A stretch of 37,836 nt of DNA, taken from the NCBI RefSeq assembly GCF_000422545.1, contig NZ_AULZ01000033.1, positions 1 to 37,836 on the forward strand, given 5' to 3'. Positions 9,130 through 18,150 of the stretch are shown here, piece after piece. The notes below the pieces were generated by a model that worked only from the letters and a program-made list of their open reading frames with translations, had not been told where the DNA came from and searched no databases. Positions within the stretch are counted from its first letter, which is position 1. Each line of letters opens with the position of its first letter. The position numbers and the translations under genes are program-made. Source of the DNA: Desulfocurvibacter africanus subsp. africanus DSM 2603. Lineage in GTDB: Bacteria > Desulfobacterota > Desulfovibrionia > Desulfovibrionales > Desulfovibrionaceae.

Positions 9130-9555
9130 TCAGCCGCAGCTTGGTTTTGCTTTCTTGACCAAAGTAATGCGGTTACGATCTCCGATGCGCTCGTAGCACA
9201 TGGCGTCCGTCAAGTTGCGCACGAGGTGGATGCCCAGCCCGCCGATGCAGCGTTCATCGAGGGAACACAGCAGGTCCGGCGCTTCCGCCTGACACGGGTC
9301 GAAGGCTTGGCCGTCGTCTTCCACCACGGCCAACAGATCCTCCCCTGTCCTGCACAGGGAGACGCTGATACAACTCAAGTCTCCGCTCCGGCTTCCGTGG
9401 GTGATGATGTTCGTGACCAACTCATCCAAAGCCAGGTTGAGTTCGAAGATAAGCGGCGTTGGCAGATCATGCTCACGGCCGAAGCTATCCACGAAGCGGC
9501 TGAGCTTCTCCAGTTGCGTCAGATCTCCCGACAGGATGATGTGCCTCTCGGCCAT
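9130..9555 (-). CDS. RsbW-like anti-sigma factor / serine kinase (HATPase)
   Basis: A 141-residue GHKL ATPase domain. The N box reads ELNLALDELVTNIITHG, the G1 box VEDDGQAFDP and the G2 box GGLGIHLVRN, which is the short RsbW/SpoIIAB layout without a sensor. It should phosphorylate the neighbouring STAS protein and hold an unknown target. ATG at 9555 is used; the frame is open upstream, but that part overlaps the preceding gene and has no kinase character. The ribosome site is weak, and the start is only 11 bases from the stop of the preceding gene, which suggests translational coupling. Confidence 0.87.
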   Translation of the reverse strand: MAERHIILSGDLTQLEKLSRFVDSFGREHDLPTPLIFELNLALDELVTNIITHGSRSGDLSCISVSLCRTGEDLLAVVEDDGQAFDPCQAEAPDLLCSLDERCIGGLGIHLVRNLTDAMCYERIGDRNRITLVKKAKPSCG

Positions 9556-9565
9556 GATTGCTTGC

Positions 9566-10186
9566 CTACTTGGGCAGATACCAATCAAATGATGGGACCT
9601 TGCCTTTGTCTTGCCGTTGACCTTCGCCCTTCTCCTTGGCCTCGCCGCAAGCCTTTTCACGGGACAAAGCGTCGCGGTTGGCCAGCCGGATGGAATTGCC
9701 CTCCGTATAGCTCGTGTCAGTACCCGAATAGTGCTGCAGGATGACACTTATGGAATCACCCTTCTCGTCCGTGAAGCCCCACTTCCAGCTATGCAGGGTG
9801 CCGAACGGATCGCCGCGCCATTCCCCCCGCCCGTAGCGGTCTTGCAGGATTTTCTGGAGGCGCTCGAAAAAGGCAAGGCTCGTATCGTCATACTTGAGCT
9901 TTATACGCAAAATCATACCGGGCATATTGCAGTTGCCATAGATCAGATAGCCATTGCGGAACCCGGGCAGGTTCTTCACCTCCACCTGCTTGAACCACTC
10001 CTGGTTCCAGATGGTCTGAGCCGAATCCATGTCCAGGTATTCGGCAGCGGCGGAGATGTCCTGACCCAGGGTATATGCGGCCAGCGTCTTCGGCGCGTTT
10101 GTTGCCGCAAGAGCCGCTGGCCCTCCAGACAGGAACAATGCGGACAGGAGCACTACCGGAAGCCACGGGAACAGACTGGTCCTCAT
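9566..10186 (-). CDS. Secreted protein of unknown function
   Basis: A 206-residue protein that I do not recognise. Residues 1-27 are a clear Sec signal peptide with a likely cleavage after ALA. The mature part has two cysteine-poor alpha/beta-looking halves, a pair WNQEWF and SWKWGF, and a highly charged C-terminal stretch (EKACGEAKEKGEGQ) before the end. The ATG overlaps the stop of the cyclic-nucleotide-fold gene (ATGA), so the two are translationally coupled. It lies inside the exporter and partner-switch cluster, so a periplasmic role connected to the exporter is possible, but nothing in the sequence shows it. Confidence 0.7.
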   Translation of the reverse strand: MRTSLFPWLPVVLLSALFLSGGPAALAATNAPKTLAAYTLGQDISAAAEYLDMDSAQTIWNQEWFKQVEVKNLPGFRNGYLIYGNCNMPGMILRIKLKYDDTSLAFFERLQKILQDRYGRGEWRGDPFGTLHSWKWGFTDEKGDSISVILQHYSGTDTSYTEGNSIRLANRDALSREKACGEAKEKGEGQRQDKGKVPSFDWYLPK

Positions 10187-10707
10187 ATCAGGCTCACCCC
10201 CATGCGGCTGCGGCACAGCTCGCAGATTTCAGCGTGATCCAGGAAGAACTGGCTCTCCCAACTGCTTACGCTCTTGACCACCGCCACGAGCAACTTTGGC
10301 ACGATGTCCGGAAACTGCCCCAGAGTCTTGGTGAAACGCTCGCGAGTCAGGGTCAAGCATACGGTCTCATCCACGGAGCGCAAGGAGAACAGCCGGTTCG
10401 TGTCGGCCAGCAGGGACAATCCGCCGATGAAAGCGCCCTGCATGTAATCCGACAAGGCCCTTACATGACCCATGTCTTCGCGCTGCAACTCTGCCCGCCC
10501 CGACAGGATATGGAAGGCTTTGCCCTCGGGATCGTTCTGACGAAAGAGGTACTCGCCAACTCCAAAGCGCTCCCGCTCGCACAGGTAGGCCAGGACCTTC
10601 AGCGGCTCCAGCGGCAGGCCGGCGAAGAAGGATATCTCACGCAGGAGCGCCAGGTTCTCGGCGTACTCGCTGGTCTTAGGCAGCCTGTCTTCCTCGGACG
10701 AGTTCAT
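10183..10707 (-). CDS. Cyclic nucleotide-binding-fold protein without DNA-binding domain
   Basis: A 174-residue protein with one cNMP-binding beta-barrel (about 25-145), recognisable from GVGEYLFRQNDPEGKAFHILSG and FIGGLSLLADTNRLFSLRS. No helix-turn-helix follows, so it is not a Crp/Fnr activator. In the phosphate-binding cassette the usual Gly-Glu is Gly-Gly, so classical cAMP binding is doubtful. The C-terminal tail has two cysteines (EICELC). AAGGGAG precedes the ATG by seven bases. The start lies inside the ABC exporter gene with a 32-base overlap, and its stop overlaps the next start, so it belongs tightly to this operon and may regulate the exporter. Confidence 0.82.
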   Translation of the reverse strand: MNSSEEDRLPKTSEYAENLALLREISFFAGLPLEPLKVLAYLCERERFGVGEYLFRQNDPEGKAFHILSGRAELQREDMGHVRALSDYMQGAFIGGLSLLADTNRLFSLRSVDETVCLTLTRERFTKTLGQFPDIVPKLLVAVVKSVSSWESQFFLDHAEICELCRSRMGVSLI

Positions 10708-13198
10708 GCAGTGCTCCCTTGCGGGTCATGAGCTCGTCGTAGGTTCCAACCTCGACGATCTTGCCCGCCTTCATTACGGCTATCTTGTCATACCCGGCCA
10801 GCGTGTCCAGGCGATGGACCACGGAGATGACCGTGGACTTGCCCCGCAAGCGCTGATGGATGAGGTTCTGGATGCGCGCCTGGGAACGATTGTCCAATGC
10901 TGAGGTCGCCTCGTCCATGATAAGCAGCCTGGGGTGCTTGAGCAGCACCCTGGCGATGGCCAGTTTCTGGCGCTGGCCGCCCGAGAGCTTGTCGCCCTTG
11001 GTGCCAACCTCGTAGTGCATGCCGATCTCCACGATGGTCTCCAGCAGGTCTTCCTCGATGAGCAATTGCATGATGCTCTGGTTGATGAGTTCCTGGGCAC
11101 GCTGCGATTCGGTTTTGGACTTGCCGAACAGGATATTGTCCAGAATGGTCTGATTCCAGATGTATTTGTCCAGGACGAAGAAGGTCACGGCTCCCGGCAT
11201 GTCGCGCTCGGCGCGATCATGAAACATGGCCCGCCCTTCCAGGATCAGCTTCTCTAGTATATCGGACAAGGCGACCATCTTATGCCTGCCGGGAATGAAG
11301 CTCAGGCCGAGTTTGAGCAGCATGGCTTCCTCCGCTGGTCCCAGGCGGTGCAGCCGCGTACGCTGTAGCCTGGCCGCCAGCTCGCGGTAGGCCGGGTATT
11401 CTTCGGCCGTCACCGGGCTGTGCTCGAAGAACACGCCGTCCGGCGGCAGGCTGCCCAGGATGTCCACGGTCTGCTCAGCCAGCTCCGCACCCAGGCTCAT
11501 GAGCGGCCGCGTCAGATGCGCCTCGTCCAGGAAGGCCCGGAAGTCTCCATTTTCGTGCAGCTGATCCAAGGCAAAGGCAGGCTCCCGCGAGCTGCCGAAG
11601 ACGAGGTTTGCCGCAACCGTCGAATAGCGCAGATAGACGCGCTCATCGAAGAACTCCACATATTCCGCCAATTCAGCGCCATGGTCGGCCTGAAACTTTC
11701 CGCGTACACGGATGATCCTCTCGGCAAGCTGCGCGCCATCTTCCTCGCGCAGCAGCGTATTCAGGCCGAAGCGCAGCACATCCACGAACATGCCCGTCTG
11801 CTGCAGAATCTCGATGAGCTCGTCCAGGCTGGGTTCCGCACAGAGGTCATCGCCGCCCTCTCCGCTTCGCAAGGCCTGGCAGGCGTACAGCAGATTGTTC
11901 TTGAGCTTGCCATCGAAGATGAACGGCGACTGGGACACGAAGCCCATATTGACGGCCATGTCCTGCTTGGTCAGCTCCGTCACCTCGTGACCATCCAGGA
12001 ATACGTGGCCGCTTGTGTATCGATAAAGCTGGCCGATGCACATTGCCAGGGTCGACTTGCCGCTGCCGGAAAAGCCCACCAAGGCCATCTGCTCGCCGGG
12101 CGTGAGGTCCAGGCTGACATCCGAGATCAGACGGATTCCTCCGTCCACGGCAAAAGTGAGATTCTTGACTTGCAGGCCCGGCGCGAGCACCAGCGGCGAC
12201 CGGCCCACAGGCTCCAGCGCGTGCTCGGGCGACGCATCGAAGTACTCCATGGTCCGCTCATAACGTACCGAGGCATCTTGATAGACCTGGTAAAATTCCA
12301 GCAACTCCTTCCAGGGATCGTACAGTTTCTCCTGGGCTGAAAGGAAGGCCACCAGTGCGCCCAAATCAAAACGACCGGTGATGGCCAGCCAACCGCCCAC
12401 GATGAAGATGAAGAATGGTCCCAGGTTCGTAAACAGATTGTTTACGGCTTTTATGCCGAACTTGTAGAGATTCCAGGATACGCGGATTTTGCGCATCTGT
12501 TCGACTATGCTGTCGTTGCGGGCGGCTTCGATGCGGAAGGAGCCATTGCCGTGAATCTCATGGATGCCGCTGACAGCCTCGCCCACCTTGCTTGCGTATT
12601 CCCGCGTGCTGTCCACGCGCTGCTTGTTGGCTTCATTGGTACGACGCTGGAGCCGTGGGATGACAAGAAGAACAAGGGGGTAGATGGCCATGGAAATCGC
12701 TGCCAGCAGCGGATTAAGCCAAAACATGTATGCCGCGAACGCCACCAGGGTCAGGATATTCGTCAGCGGCACGGCTACGGCCATGCCCACGAAATCGCCC
12801 ACGTTGGAAATTTCGGTCACCAGCGAGGAGACGACCATGCCCGCGGGCGTGCGCCTGAAGTAGCCCACGGGCAAGGAGATGATATGACGATACAGTGCCT
12901 GGCGCAGGTCGGCCAAGGCCTGCTCGCCCAGGCGGGTTTGCAGCCAGTTAATTACGAATTTTAGCCCGCTGGCCAGGAGCACCGCTGCCAAATAGTACCC
13001 GCAGTAGAGCAGCAGCAGGTCCATGCGGCGGAGGTTGATGGCTTGGTTGATGATGCGTTTTTGCATCTCCAGAGGCAACACGCGGGTCACGACCGTGACC
13101 ACGATAACCGCGAGCAGAATGCCCTGCAGGAGCATGCTGCTTCGCCAAACCCAGTGGAAGAGGCTCCGCTTGGTTACCGGGACCGCTGTTTCCTTCAC
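10676..13198 (-). CDS. ABC exporter (fused membrane and ATPase domains) with large NBD insertion
   Basis: An 840-residue half-exporter. Residues 20-320 are a six-helix type I exporter membrane domain. The ATPase domain has Walker A GFSGSGKST (375-383), Q-loop Gln423, signature LSGGQRQ (738-744), Walker B LLIMDEATSAL (758-768) and the switch His795, all intact. Walker A and the signature are 363 residues apart; normally it is about 110. The extra 250 residues lie just after the Q-loop. They contain pieces that echo the region after the Q-loop three times: NNLLYA (434-439), ANLVFG (530-535) and DNILFG (687-692). The start is a GTG with a poor ribosome site. Substrate is unknown. The downstream genes form one operon with it. 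Confidence 0.88.
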   Translation of the reverse strand: MKETAVPVTKRSLFHWVWRSSMLLQGILLAVIVVTVVTRVLPLEMQKRIINQAINLRRMDLLLLYCGYYLAAVLLASGLKFVINWLQTRLGEQALADLRQALYRHIISLPVGYFRRTPAGMVVSSLVTEISNVGDFVGMAVAVPLTNILTLVAFAAYMFWLNPLLAAISMAIYPLVLLVIPRLQRRTNEANKQRVDSTREYASKVGEAVSGIHEIHGNGSFRIEAARNDSIVEQMRKIRVSWNLYKFGIKAVNNLFTNLGPFFIFIVGGWLAITGRFDLGALVAFLSAQEKLYDPWKELLEFYQVYQDASVRYERTMEYFDASPEHALEPVGRSPLVLAPGLQVKNLTFAVDGGIRLISDVSLDLTPGEQMALVGFSGSGKSTLAMCIGQLYRYTSGHVFLDGHEVTELTKQDMAVNMGFVSQSPFIFDGKLKNNLLYACQALRSGEGGDDLCAEPSLDELIEILQQTGMFVDVLRFGLNTLLREEDGAQLAERIIRVRGKFQADHGAELAEYVEFFDERVYLRYSTVAANLVFGSSREPAFALDQLHENGDFRAFLDEAHLTRPLMSLGAELAEQTVDILGSLPPDGVFFEHSPVTAEEYPAYRELAARLQRTRLHRLGPAEEAMLLKLGLSFIPGRHKMVALSDILEKLILEGRAMFHDRAERDMPGAVTFFVLDKYIWNQTILDNILFGKSKTESQRAQELINQSIMQLLIEEDLLETIVEIGMHYEVGTKGDKLSGGQRQKLAIARVLLKHPRLLIMDEATSALDNRSQARIQNLIHQRLRGKSTVISVVHRLDTLAGYDKIAVMKAGKIVEVGTYDELMTRKGALHELVRGRQAA

Positions 13199-13298
13199 GC
13201 GTTGACCGCCAGTTTAGGCTTGGAATTCCCCCTACTCTGCTCTTACAGCGGCGATAACGTTGCGTCCATATATGCGTGGTGATTAATCAGGATCACTC

Positions 13299-13341
13299 AA
13301 ACAAATAAGAAACGCCCCGGCCGGATATCCGGTCGGGGCGT
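13299..13341 (-). terminator. Intrinsic terminator of the qrc operon
   Basis: A near-perfect hairpin at 13312-13341 (ACGCCCCGGCCGG stem) lies just beyond the qrcD stop codon. On the minus strand it is followed by the T-rich TTCTTATTTGTTT. The plus side is also T-rich (TCTTTT), so it may work both ways. It separates the qrc operon from the exporter operon. Confidence 0.85.
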
Positions 13342-13369
13342 CTTTTAGACAGGAAGGGCTCGGCTCAGA

Positions 13370-14614
13370 CTATTTGTAGTTGAGCTTCCGCTCCTGCGGG
13401 AAAACCGGCAGGTAGCGGTAGGACAGGCTGATGACGATAACGCCGTAGGCAAGGACCATGAAGGACGGCGCCCACTCGGTCCAGGCCGGCACATAGACCT
13501 GCCAGGAATCGAAAGGCATGACCGGCACGGCCAAGGCCTGCACGGTGATGATGTAGCGGTTCAGGGACACGCCCACGCAGTTGAGCAGGCTGGCGATGAT
13601 GAGCATGCTCTCGCGCTTACGTACGGACGGGATGACCAGCATGATGGCCGGGATCACGCCGCAGACAATCAGCTCGGTGAACATGAGCCACTTGCCGTAC
13701 ACCAGGCCATTGAACATCTGATCGAAGGAGTTGCCCGCGGCCGGGAGGATGCTGTCGATCCAGGCCCAGGTGTCCAGGAACTTAAAGAACAGGTAGATGC
13801 ACAGCATTGTGCCGGCGATCTTGCCCATGAGCGACTTGACCCGGTACTCCACCATCCTCTTGCCCGAGATCTTCTCGATGGCCGTGCAGATGAGCACCGT
13901 AAAGCACGGGCCCGAGGCTACGGCCGAAAGCACGAAGAGGAAGAAGGTCCAGGGCCAGATGAAGAAGCCTTCCCGGTAGGCGAACGGGCGCGCGAACATG
14001 ACGCCGTACATGCCGCCCAGGGAGCCCTGGTGGAAGGTGGACAGGAAAGCACCGATGCCCGCGAACAAAGGCATGACCACGTGCATGTTGTGCGCCAGGT
14101 GGTGCAGGAAAGGAACCTTGTTGAGCTGCTTCTGCTCGAACACCAGCGGGATGTACTCGATGATGAGCACCGAGAGGTACACGCTGATGCAGAAGATGAC
14201 TTCCGTGAGCATGGAGTGCACGTTGGGATGCCAGAAGCCGAACCACGAGCGCAGCGGCTGGCCGAGCTCCATGGTCAGGATGAGCATGGCGCCCGAATAG
14301 CAGAAGAAGCCCACGATGACCGTCAGGTTGACGATGGGCACCAGGGCCTCGATCTTGAGGATGTAGCGCAGAAGACCCGTGAAGAACGCACCCGCGCCCA
14401 GGGCGATGACCGCCAAGTCGAAGGTGATATACAGGCCGAAGGCAAAGTAGTTATTGAGGCCGGTCATGCCCAGGCCGTACCAGAACACAACGCCGGCGGC
14501 GACAAGGCCCCAAAGCATAAGCAGGGCGGGAACCACCAGCCACAAAAGAAACTTGGTCAAGCTGCAACGCTCGACACCTTCGGGCCACAAGGCCTGATCG
14601 ATCGCTTTAGCCAT
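13370..14614 (-). CDS. qrcD: QrcD, NrfD-family membrane subunit of menaquinone reductase
   Basis: A 414-residue integral membrane protein of the NrfD/PsrC family with about ten hydrophobic helices. It is the quinone-interacting subunit of the Qrc complex, which takes electrons from periplasmic hydrogenases and formate dehydrogenases through type I cytochrome c3 and reduces menaquinone during sulfate respiration. ATG at 14614 has GGAGGAGG five bases upstream; the longer open frame lies inside qrcC. It overlaps the end of qrcC by eight bases. It is last in the operon, with the terminator at 13312-13341 behind it. Confidence 0.92.
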   Translation of the reverse strand: MAKAIDQALWPEGVERCSLTKFLLWLVVPALLMLWGLVAAGVVFWYGLGMTGLNNYFAFGLYITFDLAVIALGAGAFFTGLLRYILKIEALVPIVNLTVIVGFFCYSGAMLILTMELGQPLRSWFGFWHPNVHSMLTEVIFCISVYLSVLIIEYIPLVFEQKQLNKVPFLHHLAHNMHVVMPLFAGIGAFLSTFHQGSLGGMYGVMFARPFAYREGFFIWPWTFFLFVLSAVASGPCFTVLICTAIEKISGKRMVEYRVKSLMGKIAGTMLCIYLFFKFLDTWAWIDSILPAAGNSFDQMFNGLVYGKWLMFTELIVCGVIPAIMLVIPSVRKRESMLIIASLLNCVGVSLNRYIITVQALAVPVMPFDSWQVYVPAWTEWAPSFMVLAYGVIVISLSYRYLPVFPQERKLNYK

Positions 14615-15398
14615 GGTTGCCTCCTCCGGTGACACCGCCGTGAGAGCCATCGCCGAGGTCGTTGTCCAGCATGTCAAGGACCCACTGGCGCTTGCTCATG
14701 TAGTAGACCTGGGGCTTGCCGCCAAGGCGCTCCAGGAGACGCTTGGCGTTCTTGCTGTGGGACAGCTTGGCCACCTGATGCGTGGGATCCTTCAGGTTGC
14801 CGAATATGAGCGCACCGGTAGGACAAGCTTCCACGCAAGCCGGGATGTAAGCGTCCTCGGCCAGCTTCATGGGCTCGCCACCCGTGGCGCGTGCCTTCTC
14901 CTTGGCCGCCATGAAGCGGTGGTGGCAGAAGTGGCACTTCTCGACCACGCCTCTGGGACGCGTGGAGCTGAACGGAGTCAGGGTCTTCTCCATGCCGGCC
15001 GGCCACTGGGGGTCAAACCAGTTGAAGTAGCGGACATGGTAGGGACATGCAGCCATGCAGTACCGGCAGCCGATGCAGCGCGGGTAGATCTGGCTGACGA
15101 TGCCGCCCTCCTCGTCCTTGGTCGTGGCCACGACCGGGCACACGGGCACGCAGGAGGGATTCTCGCACTGCATGCATGGCCGGGGCAGGTAGGCCACATC
15201 GTAATTGGGGAACTTCTGTTTGTTCTCCAGCTTGTAGACGAGCATCCAAGTCAGGACGCGCGTCATATCCGACGCATCCGGGGTCGGAGCGATGTTGTTC
15301 TCCACCTGGCAGGCAACCATGCACGCGCCGCAGCCCGTGCACTTGTCCAGGTCGATCACCATGCCCCATTTGGTATGGAATTCACGCTGTACGGACAT
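14607..15398 (-). CDS. qrcC: QrcC, multi iron-sulfur cluster subunit
   Basis: A 263-residue periplasmic iron-sulfur protein of the kind paired with NrfD subunits. Sixteen cysteines fall into four groups: 20/23/26/30, 75/78/83/87, 108/111/114/118 and 155/158/188/192, enough for four clusters in a wire between QrcB/QrcA and QrcD. It has no signal peptide, as expected for a subunit carried out with the Tat-exported QrcB. It sits 23 bases after qrcB and overlaps qrcD. A GGAAGG lies somewhat far from the ATG. Confidence 0.92.
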   Translation of the reverse strand: MSVQREFHTKWGMVIDLDKCTGCGACMVACQVENNIAPTPDASDMTRVLTWMLVYKLENKQKFPNYDVAYLPRPCMQCENPSCVPVCPVVATTKDEEGGIVSQIYPRCIGCRYCMAACPYHVRYFNWFDPQWPAGMEKTLTPFSSTRPRGVVEKCHFCHHRFMAAKEKARATGGEPMKLAEDAYIPACVEACPTGALIFGNLKDPTHQVAKLSHSKNAKRLLERLGGKPQVYYMSKRQWVLDMLDNDLGDGSHGGVTGGGNHG

Positions 15399-15421
15399 TG
15401 CTCTCTATCCTTCCGCTATGG

Positions 15422-17566
15422 TTAGGCGATCTTGACCATGGACCCCGCCCAGAAGGGAGCGGCGACGCCAGGCTCGGATGCGACGGTAAGCACCTTGCTC
15501 ACGTTGTCGCCCTTGTTCTGGGCGAACTTGTCCCAGGCGGTGTGGCCGAAGCCGAGCGGAGCGGCTACTACGCCGTCCATGACACCCTCGTCGATACTCA
15601 CGCGGGCCTTGATGGAGCCGGTCTTGGACGCGATGGTCACCTGCTTGCCCTGGCCGGTTCCGTATTTGGAAGCCGTGGCGCTGTTCATGCGCACGAAGAA
15701 GTGCCCATTCGCCGCTTCGGTGTCCCGGATGGTCGATACGTTGTGAGGCGGAATGGCTACCTTGGACGAGCCCACATTGAGCTCGAACAGTGGCGCAAGC
15801 ACGAGCGGGAACTCGCCGCCGGCAGGAGCTGCAGCCTGGCCGGCCGCAGCCTTGGCCAAGCTGAGGCCGGACGCATTGACCGTGGCCATGGACACCCAGG
15901 CCTTGCCGGCCTGCACAGCATCCGACACTCCGGAGGACGAAGGAGCGCCGCCGCCGACGCGGACCTTCCACGGTTCGGCCTTGGCGCCCGCGGCAAAACC
16001 GCCCATGGCATTCAAAGCTTCAGCCTTGGCCTTGACCACATCCTCGAAGCTCTCGAAGCCCAGGTTATGCCCAAGCCCGGATGCGACCTGAAGCAGCACG
16101 TCGGCGGCCGGCACGGCGTCGAAGACCGGCGCGATCACCGGAGTTGCCACGGTGTAGTTCACCCAACCGGAGCCGTAGGGAGTGTACATGTCCTCCGTAC
16201 GTTCCATGACCAGAGGCGTGGGCAGCACGAGGTCAGCCATGGCCGCGGTCTCGTCCATGAAGGAAGAGAAGCTGACCAGGAAGCCCACCTTATCCAGAGC
16301 CTGAGCCATGAGCTCGGTCTGGGGCAGAGCGTAGGCCGGGTTGGCCTCGTAAGCCAGGAGTACGGCCGGGGCCTTGGTCTGCTCGGCGCCGACCTTGAGC
16401 ATGTAGTCAACGAAGTCGTTGGCCAGGATCTGCCGGCGGGGCATGGAGCCCTGAACCACGGCAGGAGCTTCGGGCAGCGCATAGATGCCGCCGGCCTTGT
16501 TCAAGCGACCCAGCAGCAGGTTGAGAGCCAAGCCAGCGGCGACGGCGTTCTGTCCACCGCCCTGACCGAAGGAGCTGCCGGCGATGACCAGCGGGCGCTT
16601 GGCCGAAGCAAGGCGCTTGGCCAGGTCGGCCACCTGCTCGGGCGTCAGACCCGTGGCCTGCTGGACCTTCTCCGGGCTGTAGCCGGACCTGACCGCGGAG
16701 CGGAAGGCCTCGAAGCCGGGGCCGCCGCTCGTGGCGCCGCCCTGAATGAGATGGTAGGCGATGCCCAGGGCCAGGGCGGCCTCGCTGCCGGGCAGCACGG
16801 GCACCCAAGCGTCGGCCACGGCCGCGCCCCGGTTCTTGATCGGGCTGGCGTAGACCACGCGCATGGCCTGCTCGCCGCCCATGGGATTGGCTTTGTTGAA
16901 GGCCTGGGCGTTACGCACATGCGTGCCCCAGGACTCGAAGATGTCCGCGCCGATGGCCAGAACCATGTCGGCGTTCTCGATATCGTAGCCAACCATGCCC
17001 TGACCGCCCAGGCGCTGCCAGGCGCGGCCGGCGTCCACCTGTTCGGCGGGCATATAGAAACAGAGCTTGGAACCGGCGGCAGCCACGAAGGCGGAGAACA
17101 CGTCCGTGCCGGACCCGGTGTCGTCGCCGCTCACGCAGGCCACATCGGAACCCGCGGCCTTGAGCTTCTCGGCCAGCAGGGCCTTGGCGTCATCCCAGGA
17201 AATCGGGATCAAGCTGTCGCCTTCGCGCTTGAGAGGGCTCTGGACGCGCGAGGGGCTATAAAGAAGTTCGGCCTCGTTAACGGCGAGGGAAGAGATGCCG
17301 CCGCGGCTCAGGGGATGTTCGGGATTTCCGTACACCGCGCAAGGGCGCCCTTTGACAGTGACCACATTGACGCCGACGCCCGAGTTGTCGAGCTTGCTCA
17401 GCGAGGGCTTGAGCTCGAAGTCGCCATTGGGCACACGCGGAATCCATGGCCAGTTCTGCGACCAGATGGAAGCATCGTCGGTCAGCTTCCAGGGTATCGG
17501 CGTGAGCAGCGTGCCCGCCGTGCCGCCGACCACCAAACCAATAAATGCTCTACGACCCATTCCCAT
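15422..17566 (-). CDS. qrcB: QrcB, molybdopterin-oxidoreductase-like subunit without Fe-S motif
   Basis: A 714-residue member of the molybdopterin oxidoreductase family. The N-terminus is a Tat signal (MGMGRRAFIG with a following hydrophobic stretch), so it acts in the periplasm. Only three cysteines are present in the whole protein and the usual N-terminal CxxC Fe-S motif is missing. That fits QrcB, which is thought to be structural and to lack an active Mo site. ATG at 17566 is chosen because AGGGG lies eight bases before it; a GTG three codons upstream is possible. It starts 17 bases after the qrcA stop. Confidence 0.92.
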   Translation of the reverse strand: MGMGRRAFIGLVVGGTAGTLLTPIPWKLTDDASIWSQNWPWIPRVPNGDFELKPSLSKLDNSGVGVNVVTVKGRPCAVYGNPEHPLSRGGISSLAVNEAELLYSPSRVQSPLKREGDSLIPISWDDAKALLAEKLKAAGSDVACVSGDDTGSGTDVFSAFVAAAGSKLCFYMPAEQVDAGRAWQRLGGQGMVGYDIENADMVLAIGADIFESWGTHVRNAQAFNKANPMGGEQAMRVVYASPIKNRGAAVADAWVPVLPGSEAALALGIAYHLIQGGATSGGPGFEAFRSAVRSGYSPEKVQQATGLTPEQVADLAKRLASAKRPLVIAGSSFGQGGGQNAVAAGLALNLLLGRLNKAGGIYALPEAPAVVQGSMPRRQILANDFVDYMLKVGAEQTKAPAVLLAYEANPAYALPQTELMAQALDKVGFLVSFSSFMDETAAMADLVLPTPLVMERTEDMYTPYGSGWVNYTVATPVIAPVFDAVPAADVLLQVASGLGHNLGFESFEDVVKAKAEALNAMGGFAAGAKAEPWKVRVGGGAPSSSGVSDAVQAGKAWVSMATVNASGLSLAKAAAGQAAAPAGGEFPLVLAPLFELNVGSSKVAIPPHNVSTIRDTEAANGHFFVRMNSATASKYGTGQGKQVTIASKTGSIKARVSIDEGVMDGVVAAPLGFGHTAWDKFAQNKGDNVSKVLTVASEPGVAAPFWAGSMVKIA

Positions 17567-17583
17567 TGTGCGCACCCCTTCAC

Positions 17584-18150
17584 TTACTTATGGCAGACTT
17601 GGCAGCCGTTGCTCGTTTCAAGCTGCGCATGGCAACGCTCGCACTGCCACATCTTCATGGTGTTCTTGCTGTAGCCGGTGATGCGGTTCCTATACAAGGA
17701 GGGCGGAACCTCGGAGTTGCCTACATCCGGGTGACACTCGGCACAGGCGAAACCGTCATGCGCGATGTGCGAGAAATATACATTGTCGGGCTGATACTGG
17801 TAGACCAGCCAGTCAACCTGCTTGCCAGCCTGCACGTACTCGGTGACGAACCTGTCGATCTCCTTCTCGCCGGGAGTCTCGCCGCCCGTAACGTCCATGT
17901 GACATTCGGCACATTGTTCCGTGGTGGGCAAGCCGGCGAAGGAGCCGTTCTCACGATAGGAGTGGCAATCCTCGCAAGCCATGCCTGCATTCTCCACGTG
18001 AGCCTTGTGGTTGAAGGCTATGGGCTGCTGCTTCTCACTGTAAAGAAGGGCCGGGAACAGAAGCCAACCCACGGCCAAGGCGCCCACTAAGCCGATGAGG
18101 AAGAATAAGATGAATCCTCCGCTCTCTTTGGATGCGTTCTGCTGCACCAT
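17584..18150 (-). CDS. qrcA: QrcA, membrane-anchored multiheme cytochrome c
   Basis: A 188-residue cytochrome with one N-terminal membrane anchor (about 12-36) and a periplasmic heme domain. Five CxxCH motifs are visible (CEDCH, CAECH twice, CERCH, CQVCH), and all ten cysteines are used by them. From memory, QrcA of D. vulgaris was described as hexaheme, so the sixth site is either absent here or not of the CxxCH form. It is the likely entry point for electrons from cytochrome c3. It is the first gene of the qrc operon, with a candidate promoter about 60 bases upstream and GAGG before the ATG. Confidence 0.92.
   Translation of the reverse strand: MVQQNASKESGGFILFFLIGLVGALAVGWLLFPALLYSEKQQPIAFNHKAHVENAGMACEDCHSYRENGSFAGLPTTEQCAECHMDVTGGETPGEKEIDRFVTEYVQAGKQVDWLVYQYQPDNVYFSHIAHDGFACAECHPDVGNSEVPPSLYRNRITGYSKNTMKMWQCERCHAQLETSNGCQVCHK

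Noticed and set aside
13312-13341. Part of the dispersed repeat family
   Set aside because: The hairpin shares no sequence with the element and behaves as an ordinary terminator.
15176-17674. Plus-strand open frame of 832 codons
   Set aside because: It is antisense to qrcB and qrcC, both of which are certain. Such long antisense frames are common in GC-rich genes.
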